From NCBI GenBank assembly GCA_946902985.2, contig OX336389.2, positions 792,980,979 to 793,044,978 of the forward strand: 64,000 nucleotides of DNA, given 5' to 3'. The translations under genes and the position numbers were made by a program. Position 1 is the first letter of the stretch, and every line of letters begins with the position of its first letter. Shown piece after piece: positions 37,046-47,013 of the stretch. The notes under the pieces are model-generated. The model was not told where the DNA came from. It saw nothing but the letters and a program-made list of their open reading frames with translations, and searched no databases. Source of the stretch: Meconema thalassinum. Lineage: Eukaryota > Arthropoda > Insecta > Orthoptera > Tettigoniidae.

Positions 37046-37839
37046 AAGGGGTAGACATACAATAAATCTTACTAGTGAATTGCACAAACTTATTTAAATG
37101 AAGTTGGTTTTGTTATTATTACTTGGAATGAATGAAGTTAGTTTTGTTATTATTACTCTTAATCATGGCATGATACATTTTATGAAGTTTCCTTAATAAT
37201 ATTTACTACGGATATGGCAATGGTTGCCACAATTGATGAACTTTTAGCATAGGTTACGATTGTTTACTTTCATATATCGTATGGGGACGTTAAACGAGGG
37301 GTATATTTAAATAAAAAAATAAAAAAATAGCCTTACAAATCCCATAAGGGCTATGGCCTCCTGCTTTGCAGGGAATTGCTCAGTTTTAACTCATCAGGTG
37401 AGCAAGTCCTGAGGAGCATTCGGGGTTATTCTTTCTGATTGGGCCTTCTATATAGATGTGCAGCTGATTAAAGATTAAGTAAATTATATTACGATGGCAT
37501 AAAATTCGCTACAACAATCTTCATTTCTGAGTCTGGCGATATCAAGGCCTCAAATATCCATTAGTATTACGGAAATCATAATAGCCATCAATTAATATCT
37601 GGGAGCTTCCCATTGCCACTAAGCACAAAGCTTACCCTGTCTAAGCACTTGAACAATGACAGAAACTGCGAAGTCTTCACTCTTCAGTAAAATCTACGTA
37701 TATTGAACCGTTTCAAATAGGTCTTTTTAAAATGCAATACAAAACCTTACCGGTGGAGTTTTAACATCTAGTTTGGATGCAGATACCTATACACGTTCTT
37801 TAACATCCCACAAATCATTCACTATGTTGTGCACATGTG
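37046..37839. other. unassigned sequence, possibly zinc-finger flank
   Basis: AT-rich; no motif identified. The part nearest 37840 may continue the decayed zinc-finger gene. Confidence 0.35.
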
Positions 37840-38148
37840 GTCCCGGAACGAATTAATAAGTGTTTCGCAAGATAGTTGAACCTTTTGAATTCCTTGTGAT
37901 GCAGTAAGGTTATTTTCCCTAGTGAACACGATGATGTTTCCTCAAATTAGAGCGCGAGACAATGTTCCATTAGTTCTGTCCGCCATGCAAATGACTTCTC
38001 ACATGTGGTACAAGTGTATTACTTCACTCCAGTATGAACAACAGTGTGCTTCTTGAGGTCACCGCTCTGTGAGAAGCCTTTTTTGCACACCAGAGATATG
38101 TACCGCTTTGCTGCATGCCCACTGAACGGTGTCTTTCTAGTTGATGCA
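37840..38148 (-). pseudogene. decayed C2H2 zinc-finger sequence
   Basis: C2H2 fingers bind DNA and usually occur in tandem with TGEK-type linkers. The minus strand reads YISLVCKKGFSQSGDLKKH, then HTGVK, a stop in place of the linker residue, and YTCTTCEKSFAWRTELMEH. After a frameshift comes SRSNLRKHHRVH, then KEFKRFNYLAKHLLIRSG. That gives parts of four fingers in order. The first Cys of the first finger is Ser, a zinc-binding His of the last is Arg, and stops and frameshifts break the frame. The 3' end of the RTE-like LINE abuts this sequence at about 38148. It is either a host zinc-finger pseudogene or sequence picked up by the LINE. Confidence 0.75.
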
Positions 38149-38153
38149 TTGTT

Positions 38154-41000
38154 TTATTGGTCACTGCATGCGAGTCTCCCTAGGTCTTTCCACTCCTGCC
38201 TCATCTTCGCTGTTCTTGTCCATTGTTTTCCTCCCCATTTTACGAACCAGTCTGCCCATCTGATTCTTTGTCTCCCAACGTTTCGTCTTCCTGTTCTTGG
38301 GTCCCACATCGTCATTTTGTACGTCCATCGGTTAGGATCTAATCTCGCTACATGTCCACCCCATCTCCATTTGATCTGGTCTGCTGATGTCATAGCGTCT
38401 TTCATGCCGGTTCTCCTTCTTAAATCTTCGTTCCGTATTCTATCTCTCAATGAGACATGAAGTATCTTCCTTTCCATTTTCCGTTGACATCTCTGGATCA
38501 TTTGTCTTTGTTTCGATGTTAATGCCCAAATTTGGCAACCATATAGTAACACCGGTATAACGCATTTTTCCAGAACTTCAGCCTTTAAAGTGTGTTTTTG
38601 GGTCTTGTCAGCCAGTATAAACTTTAGGGACCAAAAGCTCTTCCATGCTTGTCCTATTCTTCGTTTGACCTCTTTCTCTGAACGACTTGAAAATGACATG
38701 TTCTGACCGAGATATACATATTCTTCAACATATTCCAGTGTTTCTCCGTTCACATTAATTGGGGCTTCTAACGCATTGGTCATCAGCTTCGTTTTCTTCG
38801 GGTTCATTGTAAGGCCCACTTCTTTACTTGTTTTGTCTAATTCTTTTATCATTTGTTCCAGCTCTTTCGCTGATTCAGCCACCAAAACAATGTCGTCTGC
38901 GAACCGTAAATGGGTTAGTCTTGTCCCATCGATTCTGATGCCATATTTTTCTTCCCAGTCTAGTTTTCTAAACTGATTTTCCAGCAAACAGGTGAATAAT
39001 TTTGGTGAGAAGGGGTCTCCCTGTTTTACTCCCCTTTCTATCATGATGTTACATCCTTCTCTTTCTGTCTTTATTCTGGCTTGGTTACCGTCGTAGAGTT
39101 TGCCAAGGAGTCTAACGAATTTGTTTGGGATGCCTTGTTTTTCCAGTGCTTCTAAGACGCTTCCCTGTTCTACGGAGTCAAATGCTTTGTTGTAATCCAC
39201 AAATGCGATATACACCTCTAGATTAAATTCCTGAACTTTCTCCATGAGTTGATTTATTGCTTGCAAGTGGTCTGATGTACTGAAACTCTTTCTGAATCCT
39301 GCTTGCTCTATCGGTTGCTGTTCGTCCAGTGCCTTTGTCATTCTATTGGTTAGGATCTTCATAAATAGCTTGTAGAGGTTTACAATTAGGTTGATCGGTC
39401 TGTAGTTGTTTATGTCGTCCTTGGCTCCCTTTTTGTGTAGAAGTATGATAATGCTTTGTTTCCACTGCATTGGTATGTCTTCTGGTGTGAGTATGGAATT
39501 AAATAATGTTGTGATGACTGGGATTAGGTCTTCTTCACCCCATTTTAGAAATTCATTGTAAATTCCATCATCACCTGGGCATTTTTCGGTTTTCGTTTGT
39601 CGAATGGCTGCTCTTACTTCATTGGGTAGTATTGGAGGTGTTTCTTCCTCTAGGTTTTCTTCTGATGTATTCTGGTCCTGATGCAAGTTGGATCTTTGAG
39701 AGTTACTTGAGTATAGTCTCCTATAGAACTCTGTCGCTTGCGTCATTATCTCTTCTCTTGAGGCTTGTCTTTTTTCGTTGTTGTCTTTTACTCCCAGCAT
39801 CCAATGTTTGCCTGGAGTTAATTCTTTTCTAATCTTCTTTATTGATTTTGTGGTATCCATGATTTCTTTGACCACTTTAGTGTTGTGTTCTCTGATGTCT
39901 CTTCGGATTTCCCTTTTTGATTGTTTATTGACTTCCGCATATTCCAGCTTTTTGTGTTCGTTTTCTATGACTTGTGATTTTAGGCGTTCTCTTTCTTCGA
40001 TCAAACATTTGGTGCTATCCTTAAGTTTTATTCTATTTTTCATACTGTTTCCAGGTTTTGACGATTGTTTGGCTGCGCGGGATATGCAATTTACGAGCTC
40101 TGTATAGTGTTGTTGGACTTTTTGCTCCGTTTGTTGGATGAAGTCTCGTAGGTTTTGTTGTAGTGCTTTTACATACTCCGCCCTGTCTATGCATCCTGGA
40201 TGTGTAGTTTTGTTGTTGAAGTAGTGTCTCCTTTTCTTCTTTATTCTCACTTTCAATCGTACCATTCTGTGATCTGTGTCAAACTTCATCCCATTTATCA
40301 CTTGTATGTTTTTCACCTCTGTTAGTCTATTGGTTAGGATGAAGTCTATTTCGTTTTTGATTTTCCCATTCGGAGATTTCCATGTCCATTTGCTTTCTGG
40401 GCTTTTCTTGTAAAATGTGTTCACAATTTTAAGTCTTTGTCCCAGTGCAAACTGTATTAGTCTTTCTCCTCTTTCGTTCCTTGTTCCGTATCCGTGAAGG
40501 CCCATAGGTTCTTCTTCTTCGTATTCCTTTCTTCCTACCTTGCTGTTGAAGTATCCAATTATGAATGTTGTGTGTGCTTCGTACTCGGCTAGTGTGTCTT
40601 CGAGGAGCATATAGAAGTCTTCAATTTCTTCTTCCGTACTTGCTTCTGTGGGAGCATAGACTTGAATTATTATGAACGTGCTGTCATTTAATTTTAGGGA
40701 TAATACTATGATTCTTTCTGAGATTCCCTTTATTTCTTTTATATTGTGTTTTAAATGACTTTTTATCAAAAAACCTACCCCTTTTTGTCCTTTTGTTTCC
40801 CCTATGAAGCTAAAGACATCCCCATTTGTTTTCTCTATTATGTCTTCGCCGTATTGCCTCACCTCACTGAGGCCTAATATATCGTACCTTACGTTTTCTA
40901 GTGCGTTTTCGAGTTCTATTTCTTTATCTTGGGTTCTTAAGGTTCTAACGTTTAGTGTACCAAGTATGAGTTCTTCTTCCTTGTGTGAACGTTGTTTCAT
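38154..41000 (-). CDS. LINE ORF2: endonuclease / reverse transcriptase
   Basis: Nicks target DNA and copies element RNA at the nick. I start at the ATG at 41000 (948 residues, MKQRSHKEEE) because it overlaps the ORF1 stop; an upstream in-frame ATG at 41063 would add 21 residues. An APE-type endonuclease domain comes first: GTLNVRTL (Asn17), GLSEVR (Glu46), VYAPTEAS, and TDHRMV (Asp-His at 243-244). The usual GDFN block reads GYFN (residues 149-152), so a catalytic Asp is Tyr. The reverse transcriptase has FVDYNKAFDS (about 601), GVKQGDPFSPKLF (about 657) and FADDIVLVAE (about 700), all intact. The C-terminus has HVARLDPNRW and GRQRIRWADW blocks typical of RTE-like proteins. No stop or frameshift. 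RTE clade by motif resemblance only. Confidence 0.92.
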   Translation of the reverse strand: MKQRSHKEEELILGTLNVRTLRTQDKEIELENALENVRYDILGLSEVRQYGEDIIEKTNGDVFSFIGETKGQKGVGFLIKSHLKHNIKEIKGISERIIVLSLKLNDSTFIIIQVYAPTEASTEEEIEDFYMLLEDTLAEYEAHTTFIIGYFNSKVGRKEYEEEEPMGLHGYGTRNERGERLIQFALGQRLKIVNTFYKKSPESKWTWKSPNGKIKNEIDFILTNRLTEVKNIQVINGMKFDTDHRMVRLKVRIKKKRRHYFNNKTTHPGCIDRAEYVKALQQNLRDFIQQTEQKVQQHYTELVNCISRAAKQSSKPGNSMKNRIKLKDSTKCLIEERERLKSQVIENEHKKLEYAEVNKQSKREIRRDIREHNTKVVKEIMDTTKSIKKIRKELTPGKHWMLGVKDNNEKRQASREEIMTQATEFYRRLYSSNSQRSNLHQDQNTSEENLEEETPPILPNEVRAAIRQTKTEKCPGDDGIYNEFLKWGEEDLIPVITTLFNSILTPEDIPMQWKQSIIILLHKKGAKDDINNYRPINLIVNLYKLFMKILTNRMTKALDEQQPIEQAGFRKSFSTSDHLQAINQLMEKVQEFNLEVYIAFVDYNKAFDSVEQGSVLEALEKQGIPNKFVRLLGKLYDGNQARIKTEREGCNIMIERGVKQGDPFSPKLFTCLLENQFRKLDWEEKYGIRIDGTRLTHLRFADDIVLVAESAKELEQMIKELDKTSKEVGLTMNPKKTKLMTNALEAPINVNGETLEYVEEYVYLGQNMSFSSRSEKEVKRRIGQAWKSFWSLKFILADKTQKHTLKAEVLEKCVIPVLLYGCQIWALTSKQRQMIQRCQRKMERKILHVSLRDRIRNEDLRRRTGMKDAMTSADQIKWRWGGHVARLDPNRWTYKMTMWDPRTGRRNVGRQRIRWADWFVKWGGKQWTRTAKMRQEWKDLGRLACSDQ

Positions 41001-41821
41001 CGTTGTGTTGTGTTGAATTCTTCTTCCCCGTTTTTTGAGGATAAGTCTTTCCAGTGCACCCACTGGTCATTTAACAGGATTTTCTGGTATCCAACTCTTA
41101 CATTGTTATTAGCCTTTTCCCTTTCTTCCCTGGCTTTCTGTCGGAGTGATGCTTGGATTTCTCTTTCTTTTATTGTGAGGTCATCATCTATGAATATGTC
41201 TTGTCCTCTCAGTTTGTGTTTGTTTCGGACTATTTTTAGTTTGTCTGCAAAATTTGTGAAACTGACTTTCACTATACCTCTATTGTTTCTGTCTTTACCG
41301 ACGTAGGTTGATTTTTCTGCCGTCACTTCTTTTTCTATCGTGTCCAATATCTTCTTGATTTTGTTCTTTAGTTCGTCTTTGTTACTTTCATCATTAGTGA
41401 ATTCTTTACTTTTTACCCCTATGTTGTTCCTCCTTTCTCTTTTCGCCTGTTGTTCTTTTTGTTCTTCTAGGTCACTTATTCTTTTGGATAATGTTTCTAT
41501 CTTTTCTTGTATTGTGTTGTCTATGTTAGTGATTTTTTGTTCTAATGACTCATTTGCTCTTTCGCAGTATTCATTTCTTTTTTTAATTTCCTTTCTCATG
41601 GACTGAATTTCCTCTCTTGTTTCTTGTTTAAACTCTTCAGTTTGCTTTTTCAAATCTTTAAGTTCAGATAGTATTTCAGAAAACATAGCTTTAATGTCGT
41701 CTCTTTGGGGTTTTGCATTGTTTGTGTGTTCTTCTTCTCCCGAGCTTTCTGAGGTTGATATTTTGTTTTTTCTCTCTTTTTGCTTTATGTTTTTAGTTGA
41801 GGGCTGTGTTTTGGGTGGCAT
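40997..41821 (-). CDS. LINE ORF1: coiled-coil protein
   Basis: 274 residues, starting at the ATG at 41821 (MPPKTQPSTKNIKQKERKNK). Highly charged throughout. Residues about 45-130 are a heptad-rich, Lys/Glu-rich coiled coil (LSELKDLKKQTEEFKQETRE, then a stretch with IDNTIQEKIETLSKRISDLE). The region after that (EKSTYVGKDRNNRGIVKVSF, FTNFADKLKIVRNKHKLRG) has the pattern of an RNA-binding fold seen in other LINE ORF1 proteins. ORF1 proteins typically trimerise through the coil and coat element RNA. The ORF1 stop and ORF2 start overlap as ATGA (41000-40997), which suggests stop-restart coupling. Function is inferred from position and composition, not from a family match. Confidence 0.85.
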   Translation of the reverse strand: MPPKTQPSTKNIKQKERKNKISTSESSGEEEHTNNAKPQRDDIKAMFSEILSELKDLKKQTEEFKQETREEIQSMRKEIKKRNEYCERANESLEQKITNIDNTIQEKIETLSKRISDLEEQKEQQAKRERRNNIGVKSKEFTNDESNKDELKNKIKKILDTIEKEVTAEKSTYVGKDRNNRGIVKVSFTNFADKLKIVRNKHKLRGQDIFIDDDLTIKEREIQASLRQKAREEREKANNNVRVGYQKILLNDQWVHWKDLSSKNGEEEFNTTQR

Positions 41822-42039
41822 GTTGTTATATTTGCTAGTTACGTACTGTGATATATTTTACTCCTCTTTTTGGCGCGTGTAGTGTATTAATCTGCTTTGG
41901 CTTCATTCACTTCGTTTTTGCTATATAGTTCCTCTCACACTCATTCGCTTCTATTTTAGTGCTAAAATATGTCTATGTATATTGTTAAAAGTCTTCACCC
42001 CTTAGTAGCAGGTTGCTGGTTTTCTTGTGTGAGCTGATA

Positions 42040-42249
42040 CTATGCCTGTGCTTTGTGCTGTAAGACGTTCGTTATGCGACGAATGTCCTCTTTCATTGTT
42101 GACAAGTCAGCGTCTTGTAACCGGTATGTCTCATTCTCCATACAGAGTTTCTTCTGGTCACATGTTATTTTTGTGGTAAGGAATTCAAACGGTTCTTTGT
42201 TGCTGTATGCGATTAGTGTTTTGGTGAGCTTGGTGCTATATAACCTCAC
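42040..42249 (-). other. short open frame in the LINE 5' region
   Basis: A 69-codon frame (MRLYSTKLTKTLIAYSNKEP at its start) just upstream of ORF1. Its C-terminal half, MKEDIRRITNVLQHKAQA, is helix-prone. It may be an upstream ORF of the element or chance; no family recognised. Confidence 0.25.
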
Positions 42250-42429
42250 TAATCTCCTTCTGTTGTGTGATGTAATTAATTTCAGTTATTTACTTCTTTA
42301 CCTGCAATTTGGGTGATTCCTGGTTTTCTTTCATTGCGTACGTCTTCCTCGGGTACTTTTTTTTTCACTTTTAAGCTGCACTGATATCGTTTTACCGTGT
42401 AAAGATCCAAAAACCGTGGAGCTCGGAAA

Positions 42430-42680
42430 TGGCGCGTGTTTACTTGACTACAGTACAATTAATTGAATCTAATTTTGCGCTACCAATTGTAAAGTGGATT
42501 TACTAAATCAGAAATCTTTGAGGGAGTGGAAACAACATTTCTCAAAATTTCATTGCAATCGCATGAATGGTATATGAACGCATATGGATTTTTTTAAACA
42601 ATACGCTCGCCATTACTCAATAGTTGAATCTACTTGTGCGATACCTATTGTAAAGTGGTATATTTAGAAGGGCTCAATTC
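42430..42680. repeat. degenerate repeat pair, spacing about 170 bp
   Basis: AATTGAATCTAATTTTGCGC with CCAATTGTAAAGTGG (42460-42496) recurs as AGTTGAATCTACTTGTGCG with CCTATTGTAAAGTGG (42622-42659). An old tandem duplication is the simplest explanation. Confidence 0.6.
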
Positions 42681-43058
42681 TGGAAAAAGGTTATTTACAT
42701 TTTACCACCTAGAAGGTGTTTGTTCTGAGAGGCAGATACCCTGGTCAGGAAAGTCACGATTAACGGCTCAGGGGGCACGTCGCGCTACCCACACGCCACA
42801 CGGCTGAGCATCGGTAACTTGGTTGGCCGAGTCCTCAAAGGGCTGGAGAGTCACAGGGGTAAAGAGTTGCTCACAATGTATGCGATTACATCATCAATTA
42901 ATGTATTAGTGTTCTCCATAAACAACAACCACATTGCACTTCTTGGGCGCTATCCAGAAGCAAAGCGAGAGCCATGAATCGTCTACGGCTTACGCATCAG
43001 GGCTCATAAGGTCCTAATGTACTGATTGCTGTTCTACGAATACACATTTCAGTAAGTA
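42681..43058. other. unassigned sequence
   Basis: A GC-richer part at 42720-42850 may be an eroded SINE; nothing firm. Confidence 0.35.
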
Positions 43059-43072
43059 ATACAAAGTTACAT

Positions 43073-43379
43073 GGGCCGGTGTTGGTGTAGCATGCCTGCC
43101 TCTCACCAGGAGGCCCCGGGTTCGATTCCCGGCTCCGACAGGGATTTTAGAAACTGACCTGAGGGCTGGAACTGGGTGCACTCAGCCTCGTGCGGACAAT
43201 TGAGTAGGTGTCAGAGAGTGAGGCAGCGCCCCTGTCATGAAAACCGAGATTACGGCCGAGGGGACCCAATGCGCTGACCATGCGTCACCCCAATATCTGC
43301 GGGCTGAATGGCTGGGCGGCGGTCGCTTGGTAGGCTTAGGCCTATCATGGGCTGCAGTGCCAGGGGTTATTATTTTATG
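43073..43379 (+). mobile_element. tRNA-derived SINE, family A
   Basis: Nearly full-length sister of the 15818 copy: B-box GGGTTCGATTCCCGG, the GCCGAGGGGACCCAATGCGC block, GTCGCTTGGTAGGC and a TTATTATTTT tail. A 14-bp target-site duplication, ATACAAAGTTACAT, lies at 43059-43072 and 43380-43393. Confidence 0.95.
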
Positions 43380-43393
43380 ATACAAAGTTACAT

Positions 43394-44031
43394 ACTTAAC
43401 GCTCCTTGCCTTTCGCTGAATTTACTTGGTTTGTATACTTTCTCTACCTTTGGTTGGTAGGTTGGTAAGTATATTACCATGCAGTATTTAAATAAACTTG
43501 GGCGTACCACAATCTGATTATGTATATACCATTATTTGACACCTACTGATTCCCTTCGGTTATGAACACAGAACTTTAAACTACAACACAACACGCCAAA
43601 GAAGCTATGGTTTTCTGCCTCTCAATATACGAAGAAATGGTGAATATTCTTCAATACCACACTCCAAGAGTAATTACAAACGACAAAGCGAATGTGCTTG
43701 CCATTTCTTCTACTTACAATTCAATAAAGTATGATCCTACTGCTGAGTTTCATTAGTATTTTATACGTTGTGCGTTGCTAGCATACTCGTTAAAATCACT
43801 ATTAAATCTAGTATTATAACCACTCAATAGTGGCATAGTATATTTGCATCTAAAGCAGTTATAAGAAGATACTTAACTTTAGAGGGAGTGAATGTCAAAC
43901 TGTTTAAGAAGTAGTGATTTTGAAGTACAAAATCAATGTGTGGCAGCAAAAGCATGTTAAAGGCACATACAACTACGCGCAGAATGCACAGAATGGCGGT
44001 ACTTAGAAATCATATTTTATTGTCCTACTAT
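43394..44031. other. unassigned sequence
   Basis: No gene or repeat recognised. Confidence 0.45.
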
Positions 44032-44866
44032 TATACAGTGTGTAACAAAATAGTACGGCACAAAATCCAGGACACAGTCCTCACACGTAGACGAAGAAAT
44101 TATGTTATATCAACATGGGTTCGGAAACGCTTTGTTTCCATGTTATAACTAATTGTTTCCAACTCATTAATCATGGGAAACACACAAGAACAGAACGTAC
44201 CAGTATACCACATGCAACTCTTTTTCACAGGAGATGTTCAATATGCCCTCCGTGCGCATTGATACATGGATCAACCCGCCGTCGCAGTGAATCTCGGATG
44301 CATTGATATATCCCTGGAGTACTGCGTATGGTTTTGCAGCCTTCCAAATGATGGGTACGGAGACTCTGAACATCTTGTACTGGGGTTCGATACGTAGGAG
44401 CTTTCAAATGCCCTTACAAATAAAAGTCCAGTGGTTTTAGGTCCGGAGAGCGTGGAGGCCAGGCAATTGGTCCACCTCTATCTATCCATCACCTAATCTG
44501 TTATTTAGAAGCCGACGGCCATAAAATTAAATTCGGAGGTGCTCCATCGTGCATGAAGTACATGTTTTTGATCGCACAGCTAAAGGCACATCTGTTAAAT
44601 CGCAAGGCAACAGGGTCATGCAAAGTATAACACTGGCGATGCACCTACGATAATGACAACGTAACCAGGCGTAACCAAGAGTGCATGTTCCCCATGATTC
44701 TAACATTCTGTTCTTGTGTGTTTCCAATGCTTAATGAGTAGGAGATAATGAAGTGTAATATGGAAACAAAGCGTTTCCGGACCCATGTTCATATAACATA
44801 ATTTATTTGTCTACGTGTGAGTAATGTGTCCAGAATTTTGTGCCGTACATTTTTACACCCTGTATA
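44032..44866 (-). mobile_element. mariner-like element, deletion derivative
   Basis: An 835-bp element with terminal inverted repeats of about 110 bp: left TACAGTGTGTAACAAAATAG and right (reversed) TACAGGGTGTAAAAATGTAC. Both continue through ACGGCACAAAAT, CACACGTAGAC and GGAAACGCTTTGTTTCCAT. TA flanks both ends. It keeps only the C-terminal third of a transposase on the minus strand. Confidence 0.9.
44225..44556 (-). pseudogene. mariner-like transposase (DUF4817-type), C-terminal relic
   Basis: The minus strand reads MHDGAPPNLILWPSASK (second catalytic block), then WIDRGGPIAWPPRSPDLKPL with the third catalytic Asp. It continues DFYL, a stop, GHLKAPTYRTPVQDV, and ends INAHGGHIEHLL with TGA at 44225. 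Three in-frame stops interrupt it, and the N-terminal DNA-binding half and first catalytic Asp are deleted. It belongs to the same group as the relics at 19230, 57721 and 61215. Confidence 0.88.
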
Positions 44867-46456
44867 AATGCCAATAATTCATTGGCGTTTTTACACCACG
44901 TGGAATATACGTTTATAATATCGACTATTGTCCGTGAATGTGTGTGTGTTCCCTCACGCCGAAATGATATTTTATAGACTAGATCGAGCTTTATAAAATT
45001 CAGTAGTAAGTTCTCCGGACACCTTAACAGTGTCTTTAATATTGCAGTTGTTTTCACCAATCCAACATAGTTGCTTTGCTAAATTTTACAATTGTTTAGT
45101 GTCTTATAAAAATCATTAACACTCATCACACACAAATACTGCAACAGAACAAGGGACTATAAAACAGAGACGGATATGGCTTTTGAAACCATTTCATATC
45201 TTACCCATCCAACACATAAATTCAGACATGAAATCAGGTATCGCTCACAGAGACGCCTCCAAATCACTCAGGACTCACGCGATAAGGCGAGAAGCACGTC
45301 ATTCTAAGATGCTTGTGTACCAGTTAAGCAGGCGGATCGTTGATTGTGTCCGTACGTACGCCACCTACACTCTGTGTCCTCCTAAGACTGGAGACAGTCG
45401 ATTCTCTTTACCGATATTTGATGTTGACTGCTGTTTCACCTAAACTCCACTGGGATTTTCTCGACAAACTCGTGTCAACATTCTCTTACTGCTATACCGG
45501 TATGTTCTTAATTCTTCAATGAGCACCAAGTTAGTGTAATTTATTCTACCATAAGCGTTTTGGAGTGCAAAGCTTTTCACCATTCTTATCCTACTTTCGA
45601 ATTGTGTAAACCAAGAAAAGCTGTTCATGCAATTACAAGACTCAATCAAGGTTTCACTTCATAGATTTGGATATACTATATATTGCGGCAATTTGTATTT
45701 GTTCATGAACAAATTTTTACTTTTACTTATATCGTAAGAATTAAATGATTGACAATGCATCAAAAGATATACTAAACATGTTCAATTACGTAACTTAGGA
45801 GACTAGTTTTGTTGAATTAAAATTTACCATTCGTATCTTCAGCATGTACGAGCCGAAGTGATTCTGGTAACTAGCCGCAGAGCAATAAATGGAATTCCAC
45901 TAGGATGGTTCCGACATTGTTTGACCATTTCATCTGCCAAGTGCGAGCTTCAATTTTCCAGTCCCACGCTCCTCGTTACTGGCTCTCTGTAGATTCTACA
46001 TTGACATTCTCCCTCCTGAATGCAGTGAATGGGCTGACATGGCTAGTTAAACAATTGCCGTCCAACCCTTCTCAAATCCTAATTGAGTTCCGTTTCACGG
46101 GAGATGGCATCTTTACCTTCCTGCCACTATGTAGTAACATGTCACCTGATAGATTCGATTCAATTTCTGTCTCTTCCAAGGAGATTCGTTGCTTGGTATG
46201 AGGCTTGAAAAGCTGTAAACTCTTCCTCGTGAGGACCAGTAAGAAAAATGTGGGTTTGTATCCAACCCTCATCCAACCTAGTGGTTGGTTTCAGTAATCG
46301 CCAAATTCAACTCCTAGTGAATCATTCACATCAATCAAACTGTGAAAAGATACCGTTAACCAGGATATTCTGTAGCGAACATATAACATACATTCCTTTG
46401 AAGCTCAGTAATTATAAATATGCACCAATGATAATTACTAAACTTTTCAATGCACT
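44867..46456. other. unassigned sequence
   Basis: About 1.6 kb with short unconvincing frames only. No recognisable element. Confidence 0.45.
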
Positions 46457-46506
46457 ATAAAAGCCCCTACACACTATCAGACCAGACCAGACCAGACCAG
46501 CAGACG
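46457..46506 (+). repeat. 48-bp direct repeat, left copy
   Basis: TAAAAGCCCCTACACACTAT, then CAGACCAGACCAGACCAGAC and CAGCAGACG. The core AGACC unit is repeated four times. Effectively identical to the copy at 46964. Confidence 0.95.
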
Positions 46507-46619
46507 TGGATGGGTATGTACGGAAGAGGGAGCACATCCACGCATGGCTGCTTGAAAAGATAAAGCTAAGCAATGAATGTCAAGTTATAAACAATTGTGA
46601 CCGTTAATCTTGATTTTCC

Positions 46620-46785
46620 AGACCGGGGCGCTGCCTCTCTTTCAGCACCTACTTAATTTCCCTCAGGAGGCTGAGCGTACCCCGTTTCAGCCTTCTCGTC
46701 AGTTTTAAAATTCTCTGATGGAGCCGGGAATCGAACCCGGGTCAGTGTCAGGCGCGATACGTAACACCACGGTGCTGGTAGGAAA
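46620..46785 (-). mobile_element. SINE family A, 5' half
   Basis: Minus-strand head with CACCGTGGTGTTACG and B-box CCCGGGTTCGATTCCCGG. The body reads to the CTGAGGGAAATTAAGTAGGT region. It lies between the two 48-bp direct repeats. Confidence 0.85.
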
Positions 46786-46963
46786 AGGAACACATGTAAA
46801 TTAAAACATTTCCCTTTTTTTTAAGTCCACTCTTTACAATTCAAGGAAGCTATTAGAACTTTCCACAGAAACCCTTTCACCATACGTCATTGTGAAACAA
46901 CTGGACTTCACGACCAGACTCAGGGGTACCATTAGCCATCGCAGTTCAAAGAAATTAAGATTA

Positions 46964-47013
46964 CTAAAAGCCCCTACACACTATCAGACCAGACCAGACC
47001 AGACCAGCAGACG
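46964..47013 (+). repeat. 48-bp direct repeat, right copy
   Basis: Same sequence and orientation as 46457-46506, about 507 bp downstream. Flanking sequences differ, so this is not part of a longer duplication. Confidence 0.95.

Larger units (their letters stand above)
38150..42310 (-). mobile_element. RTE-like LINE, near full length
   Basis: A minus-strand non-LTR retrotransposon with two overlapping open frames (ORF1 then ORF2) and a very short 3' end. The last codon of ORF2 lies only a few bases from non-LINE sequence, as is usual in RTE elements. The 5' boundary is uncertain; a T-run near 42360 and loss of similarity put it around 42310. Open ORFs suggest a fairly young insertion. No target-site duplication could be recognised. 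Confidence 0.85.

Noticed and set aside
38044..38460. A 138-codon plus-strand frame.
   Set aside because: Antisense to the end of LINE ORF2 and the zinc-finger remnant; no independent evidence.
39778..40107. Plus-strand frames rich in Ser, Leu and Phe within 38.7-41.6 kb.
   Set aside because: They are antisense shadows of the Lys/Glu-rich LINE ORFs.
46457..47013. CRISPR-like repeats (AGACC units with a spacer).
   Set aside because: Only two long repeats, and the interval contains a SINE; the sequence is eukaryotic in character.
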